Source: Kocuria atrinae C3-8 (GTDB lineage: Bacteria > Actinomycetota > Actinomycetes > Actinomycetales > Micrococcaceae). Taken from it: a stretch of DNA of 64,000 nt. The notes under the pieces were generated by a model. That model was not told the DNA's origin. It was given only the letters and a program-made list of their open reading frames with translations, and did no database searches. Of this stretch, positions 60,381 to 64,000 are shown piece by piece; the first letter of the stretch is position 1; each line of letters starts with the position of its first letter. The translations under genes and the position numbers were made by a program. The DNA lies in NCBI RefSeq assembly GCF_000286355.1, contig NZ_AJXN01000002.1, positions 1 through 64,000 of the forward strand, given 5' to 3'.

Positions 60381-61130
60381 ATGAAGATCGGACTCATCGG
60401 AACCGGCCACATCGGCTCCAGCCTGGCCAAGCGACTGCCCACCAAGGGCCATGAGGTCAAAATCGCTAACTCGCGCGGACCCGAAACCATTGATAGCGAC
60501 CTCTTGGCCACCGGCGCACAGGCTGTGACCGCGGAAGAGGCCGCGAGCGATGTCGACGCACTGATCCTGTCCATTCCTCTGAACGCCATGTCAAAGATCG
60601 CGCCGCTGGTTCAGGCGCTGCCAGAACAGACCGCAGTGATCGACACCTCCAACTACTACCCCAACCGGGACGAGTCCATTGAGGCGATGGAGAACGGCCA
60701 GGTGGAAAGCGAGTGGGTGGTCGAGCAGCTGGGTGGACGCACCATCGTGGAGGCTTGGAACGCCGTCGGCTGGGGCGTGCTCGCGGACGATGCGCGCGAA
60801 GCGGGCGATCCCGAGCGCGTGGCCATCCCGGTGGCCGGCGACGACGCCCACGCGAAGGAGATCGCGATGACCCTCGTCAACGATTCCGGCCTGGATCCCG
60901 TGGATGCCGGTTCTCTGGCCGAATCGTGGCGTCAGCAGCCCGGCTCCCCGGTGTACTGCACGAAACTCACGGCAGACCAGATCCCCGCGGCCCTGAAGGC
61001 TGCGCGCAAGGAGAAGCTTGCTCACCGCCGCGACATGTTCGTTGCCGTCCTGTTCGATCACATGGAGGACGAGACGCTGACCGTGGATGCCGACTACGGA
61101 ACCCAGCTGAGCCGCATCATTTACAGCTGA
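60381..61130 (+). CDS. NADPH-dependent F420 oxidoreductase-like (NAD(P)-binding) protein, paralogue 2
   Basis: ATG 60381 (MKIGLIGTGHIGSSLAKRLP) follows AGGAGA. The 249-residue product aligns end to end with paralogue 1: GLIGTGHIGSSLA for GIIGVGSIGSTLA, DTSNYYPNRDESIEAMENGQ, ESEWVVEQLGGRTIVEAWNA, ESWRQQPGSPVYCTKLTADQ. It lies 142 bases after paralogue 1 with a repeat between, giving a tandem duplication of about 890 bases. Roles could be divided between the two, or one may be redundant. Confidence 0.85.
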   Translation: MKIGLIGTGHIGSSLAKRLPTKGHEVKIANSRGPETIDSDLLATGAQAVTAEEAASDVDALILSIPLNAMSKIAPLVQALPEQTAVIDTSNYYPNRDESIEAMENGQVESEWVVEQLGGRTIVEAWNAVGWGVLADDAREAGDPERVAIPVAGDDAHAKEIAMTLVNDSGLDPVDAGSLAESWRQQPGSPVYCTKLTADQIPAALKAARKEKLAHRRDMFVAVLFDHMEDETLTVDADYGTQLSRIIYS

Positions 61131-61156
61131 CCAGCTCCCTGAATCCGAAAACGGTG

Positions 61157-61235
61157 GCGCGCCGACATCTGTGGCACTAGATCGCACCCGGAACCCGGTT
61201 TTCGCTGCGGTCCTCTGCCTAGGATGTCGGCGCGC
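61157..61235. repeat. Structured repeat R2 after paralogue 2
   Basis: GCGCGCCGACATC (61157-61169) and GATGTCGGCGCGC (61223-61235) form a perfect 13-bp inverted repeat enclosing 53 bases that are close to R1. It sits 890 bases from R1, the same distance as the genes, so the duplicated unit is gene plus repeat. Confidence 0.7.
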
Positions 61236-61257
61236 ACGAGTGCCGCCTTCCGAGTGA

Positions 61258-62148
61258 CTACGCCTCGGGAATCGCTTTGCCCCACTTCTCCAGCGTCATG
61301 GAGGCGGGTTCGGGGCCGCCGCGAACACCCTTCTCCAAGGCGTCGATGGCCGCGATCTCACTATCGATCAGTTCGAAGTCGAAGATGTCGAAGTTCTCCG
61401 CAATGCGTTCTGGGCGCACCGACTTGGGGATAACCTGCACACCTTTCTGCAGGTGCCACCGCAGCATGACCTGGGCGGGTGACTTGCCGTGGGCGGTGGC
61501 AATCTCGCCGATCGTGGGGTCCTGCAGCGGGCTGCCCTCGCCACCCTCGTAATTCACGACGCCGCCTATCGGTGACCAAGCCTGCGGCAGAACTCCGTGC
61601 TCGCGCCCCACCGCGACAACCTCTGCCTGCTGGAAGTACGGATGCAGTTCGATCTGGTTGACCGTGGGGACGACATCGGTCTGGTTGAAGAGCTCGGTCA
61701 GGTCCTCGACCATGAAGTTGCTAACGCCGATCGCGCGCACCTTGCCGTCCGCGTAGAGCTTCTCGAGAGCCTTGTACGCCTGGATCGTGCGGTCGAACTC
61801 GGTGGTGAGCGGCTGGTGCAGAATCAGCAGGTCGATCGTGTCGATCCCAAGCTTGCCGGTGGCCTTTTCGAAGGCGTGCAGGGTCTCGTCGTACCCAAAA
61901 TCGCTGATCCAAATCTTGGTTTCGATGAAGATGTCGTCCCGCGGGATGCCCGATTCGGCAATTGCTTCGCCCACGCCGCGCTCGTTGCTGTATGCCGCGG
62001 CGGTGTCGATGTGCCGGTAACCGACTCTCAAGGCCTCAGCGACAGCAGTCTTGGTCTCCTCCGGTGGGGTCTGAAAAACGCCGAAGCCAATCGCAGGCAT
62101 GACAACGCCATTGTTGAGTGTGATGTCCGTGTTCTGTGTAGTGCTCAT
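61258..62148 (-). CDS. Aldo/keto reductase (2,5-diketo-D-gluconate reductase-like)
   Basis: The 296-residue product has AKR features: MSTTQNTDITLNNGVVMPAI then GFGVFQTPPEETKTAVAEAL, RVGYRHIDTAAAYSNERGVG with the catalytic Asp and Tyr (D..Y), the Lys in FIETKIWISDFGYDETLHAF, His in LLILHQPLTTEFDRTIQAYK and C-terminal IPKSVRPERIAENFDIFDFE with the NADP-binding KS.R. The VGYRHIDTA and HQP motifs place it in the AKR5 group. It reduces small aldehydes or ketones. Single gene. Confidence 0.9.
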   Translation of the reverse strand: MSTTQNTDITLNNGVVMPAIGFGVFQTPPEETKTAVAEALRVGYRHIDTAAAYSNERGVGEAIAESGIPRDDIFIETKIWISDFGYDETLHAFEKATGKLGIDTIDLLILHQPLTTEFDRTIQAYKALEKLYADGKVRAIGVSNFMVEDLTELFNQTDVVPTVNQIELHPYFQQAEVVAVGREHGVLPQAWSPIGGVVNYEGGEGSPLQDPTIGEIATAHGKSPAQVMLRWHLQKGVQVIPKSVRPERIAENFDIFDFELIDSEIAAIDALEKGVRGGPEPASMTLEKWGKAIPEA

Positions 62149-62289
62149 GAATTCGACTCTAGGCCTCGGTTAGGGGGTTGAGGGAGCCCTGAAGACCGAT
62201 GGATACAGTGCTCACCGAGGAATCAGCATTCAGGATCTGTGCCGGAGTGTCGTTCAGAATTGGGATTCCACGCGTTTTGGAGGACCCGC

Positions 62290-64000
62290 ATGACCATCAG
62301 CACGTTCGACCCGCCCGCCTCACCCGAGCCTGGGATTCCCCGTCCGGAGCATCCTCGCCCGCAGTTCGTGCGGGAGCACTGGGTGAATCTCAATGGCCAG
62401 TGGGATTTCGAGATCGACCGCAGTGACTCCGGGATCGACCGCGGGCTGGTCTCGCGGCCGCTGGCCGGAACGATCACCGTCCCGTTCGCCCCGGAGTCGG
62501 AACTGTCAGGGATCGGGGACACCGATTTCCTGGAGGCCGTCTGGTACCGCCGGGTGATCACGGTCCCGGCCGAGTGGGATGGACTGCGTCCGGTGCTGCA
62601 CTTCGGCGCCGTCGACTACGACGCCACGGTGTGGGCCAACGGGGTGGAGTCGCCCGTCACCGCGGCGGCTTCACTCCGTTCAGCGCGGACCTCTCGAGCG
62701 TGGTTGGCCCGGGCGAGGACGTGGAGATCACAGTCCGCGCCCGCGACCTGCACCGCGAGGTCCAGGCCCGCGGCAAGCAGGCCACGTGTTCGCCAACACC
62801 CACTGCCACTACACGCGCACCACCGGGATCTGGCAGACGGTCTGGCTCGAAGGGGTCCCACCGGTCTCTATCGAGCGGCTACAGGTCACCCCCAACGTCG
62901 CGGCCCGGACCCTCACGGTTCTGGCACCGCTGTCCCGCAACCTCGCCGACGGCGTGCTGCGGGTTCGCGTGTCCGATCCGGATGGTCGGTTGGTCGCCGA
63001 AGAATCGGTGCGGACGGGCTACGATCTGGCACCGAGCGCCGTCGTCCGCATTACCGAAGAGGACGTGCGGCTGTGGGACGTGGGCGACCCGCAACTATAT
63101 GGCGTGGAAGTCGCGGTGCTCGCTGAGGCCGACGGCGCGGAACTCGACCGGGTGCGCAGCTACGCGGCGCTGCGATCGGTGAGTATCGACGGCACTTCGT
63201 TCCGACTGAACGGGCGCCGGGTGTTCCAGCGGCTCGTGCTCGATCAGGGGTACTGGCCGGAATCGCTCATGACGGCACCGAGCGATCAGGCGCTCATCGA
63301 GGACATCGAGCTGTCCATGGCGGCGGGCTTCAACGGCGCGCGCCTGCATCAAAAGGTCTTCGAGGAGCGGTTTCTTTTCCACGCTGACCTGCGCGGATAC
63401 CTGGTGTGGGGAGAATTCGGGGACTGGGGTGTGTCCGGGCAGGGGCCGGTGGGGCACAACCAGAAGCCGGATGCGTCGTTCGTGGCGCAATGGATTGAGG
63501 CGGTACGGCGGGACGTGAACCACCCGTCCATCGTGGGCTGGTGCCCGCTGAATGAGACGCACCAGGTGCTGCACGACCGGATCACCGTGCTCGACGACGT
63601 CACCCAGGCTATGTTCTGGGCCACCAAGCTGGCGGATCCGACCCGGCCGGTGATCGATGCGTCCGGGTATTCGCACCGGGTTCGCGAGACCGATGTCTAC
63701 GACTCGCATTCCTACGAGCAGGATCCCGAGGCGTTCCGCGCGGAGCAGGCCGGGCTGGCGCACGGGGATCCGCACGTGAACCGGTATCACGGGGGTGAGA
63801 TCGCCCTCCCCCACGCGCGGCCGGAATACTCGGTGCCGCATGCCGGGCAGCCGTTCTTCATTTCGGAGTACGGGGGTATTTGGTGGAACGAGGAGGAAGC
63901 CTCTCGCGCTGATGCGGAATCCGCGGGCCAGGATCAGTCCGATTCTTGGGGCTACGGGGATCGCGTGCGCAGTAAAGAGGAGTTCTACGAACGCTTCGAG
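62290..64000 (+). CDS. GH2-family glycoside hydrolase, incomplete at the window end, two frame breaks
   Basis: ATG 62290 follows GGAGG. The product opens MTISTFDPPASPEPGIPRPE and reads RPQFVREHWVNLNGQWDFEI, a GH2 sugar-binding domain with VNLNGQWDFE, then FLEAVWYRRVITVPAEWDGL. One base near 62655 and one near 62785 restore EVARHRGGFTPFSADL and HCHYTRTTGIWQTVWLEGVP, then the GH2 sandwich and the catalytic barrel with the acid/base in GWCPLNETHQ and the nucleophile region FFISEYGG. The gene runs past 64000. Beta-galactosidase, -mannosidase or -glucuronidase cannot be told apart here. Both breaks fit a lost G in a run. Confidence 0.85.

Noticed and set aside
1-64000. tRNA, rRNA, prophage or insertion-sequence content
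   Set aside because: No cloverleaf-like or transposase/integrase-like sequence was noticed; this is a manual reading and a dedicated search would be needed to exclude them.

Overview
This window looks like chromosome of a high-GC Gram-positive bacterium, most likely an actinobacterium of the order Micrococcales. The reasons are a moderately high GC content, a mycothiol-type DinB protein, twin-arginine leaders of the SRRxLAxG...WAAPV type common in Micrococcaceae, and many GTG starts. The genus cannot be fixed from the sequence alone. No rRNA, tRNA, CRISPR array, prophage or insertion sequence was recognised.

Layout. 1-0.6 kb: a RelB/RelE toxin-antitoxin module abutting a truncated Rossmann-fold gene start. 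0.7-5 kb: SRPBCC protein, membrane proteins and three dihydrofolate-reductase-like paralogues. 5-13 kb: GlxA-type regulator, hydrolase, large-subunit catalase, an unusual trypsin-like protease fused to a DNA/RNA endonuclease, and a TauE exporter. 13-17 kb: GH3 beta-glucosidase and a HipBA module with three operator copies. 17-26 kb: copper-type (CsoR operator) YdhK lipoprotein, methyltransferase, NmrA-like protein, GNAT-AAA+ fusion with an HPP membrane protein, and NAD formate dehydrogenase divergent from a LysR gene. 28-33 kb: a pipecolate/lysine catabolic operon (aldehyde dehydrogenase, HglS, FAD oxidase, GntR regulator). 33-37 kb: AGCS transporter, FmdB and FmdA formamidase. 37-42 kb: fused thiosulfate transporter-TusA, HAD phosphatase, oxidoreductase, VOC protein. 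42-44 kb: AbiEi/AbiEii flanked by imperfect 66-bp direct repeats. 44-49 kb: SDR, NUDIX, a 41-bp tandem repeat array, acetyltransferase, and a MerR gene divergent from an alcohol dehydrogenase. 50-57 kb: xdhABC and a thiamine-diphosphate enzyme. 57-64 kb: DapA-like lyase, an AT-rich DUF3883 gene, tandem F420-oxidoreductase-like paralogues each followed by a structured repeat, an aldo/keto reductase and a GH2 glycosidase running off the end.

About 20 genes are broken by roughly 30 frame changes. Every one is a single missing base, and most can be explained by losing one C or G from a short C/G run. This pattern looks like sequence error (homopolymer collapse) far more than gene decay, so those genes are annotated as full-length CDS with the frame break noted. 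Small regulatory sites with clear geometry include a TetR-type operator, a CsoR-type operator inside a 17-bp promoter spacer, a 19-bp-spaced MerR promoter, HipB operators and palindromes shared by the lysine operon and the AGCS gene.
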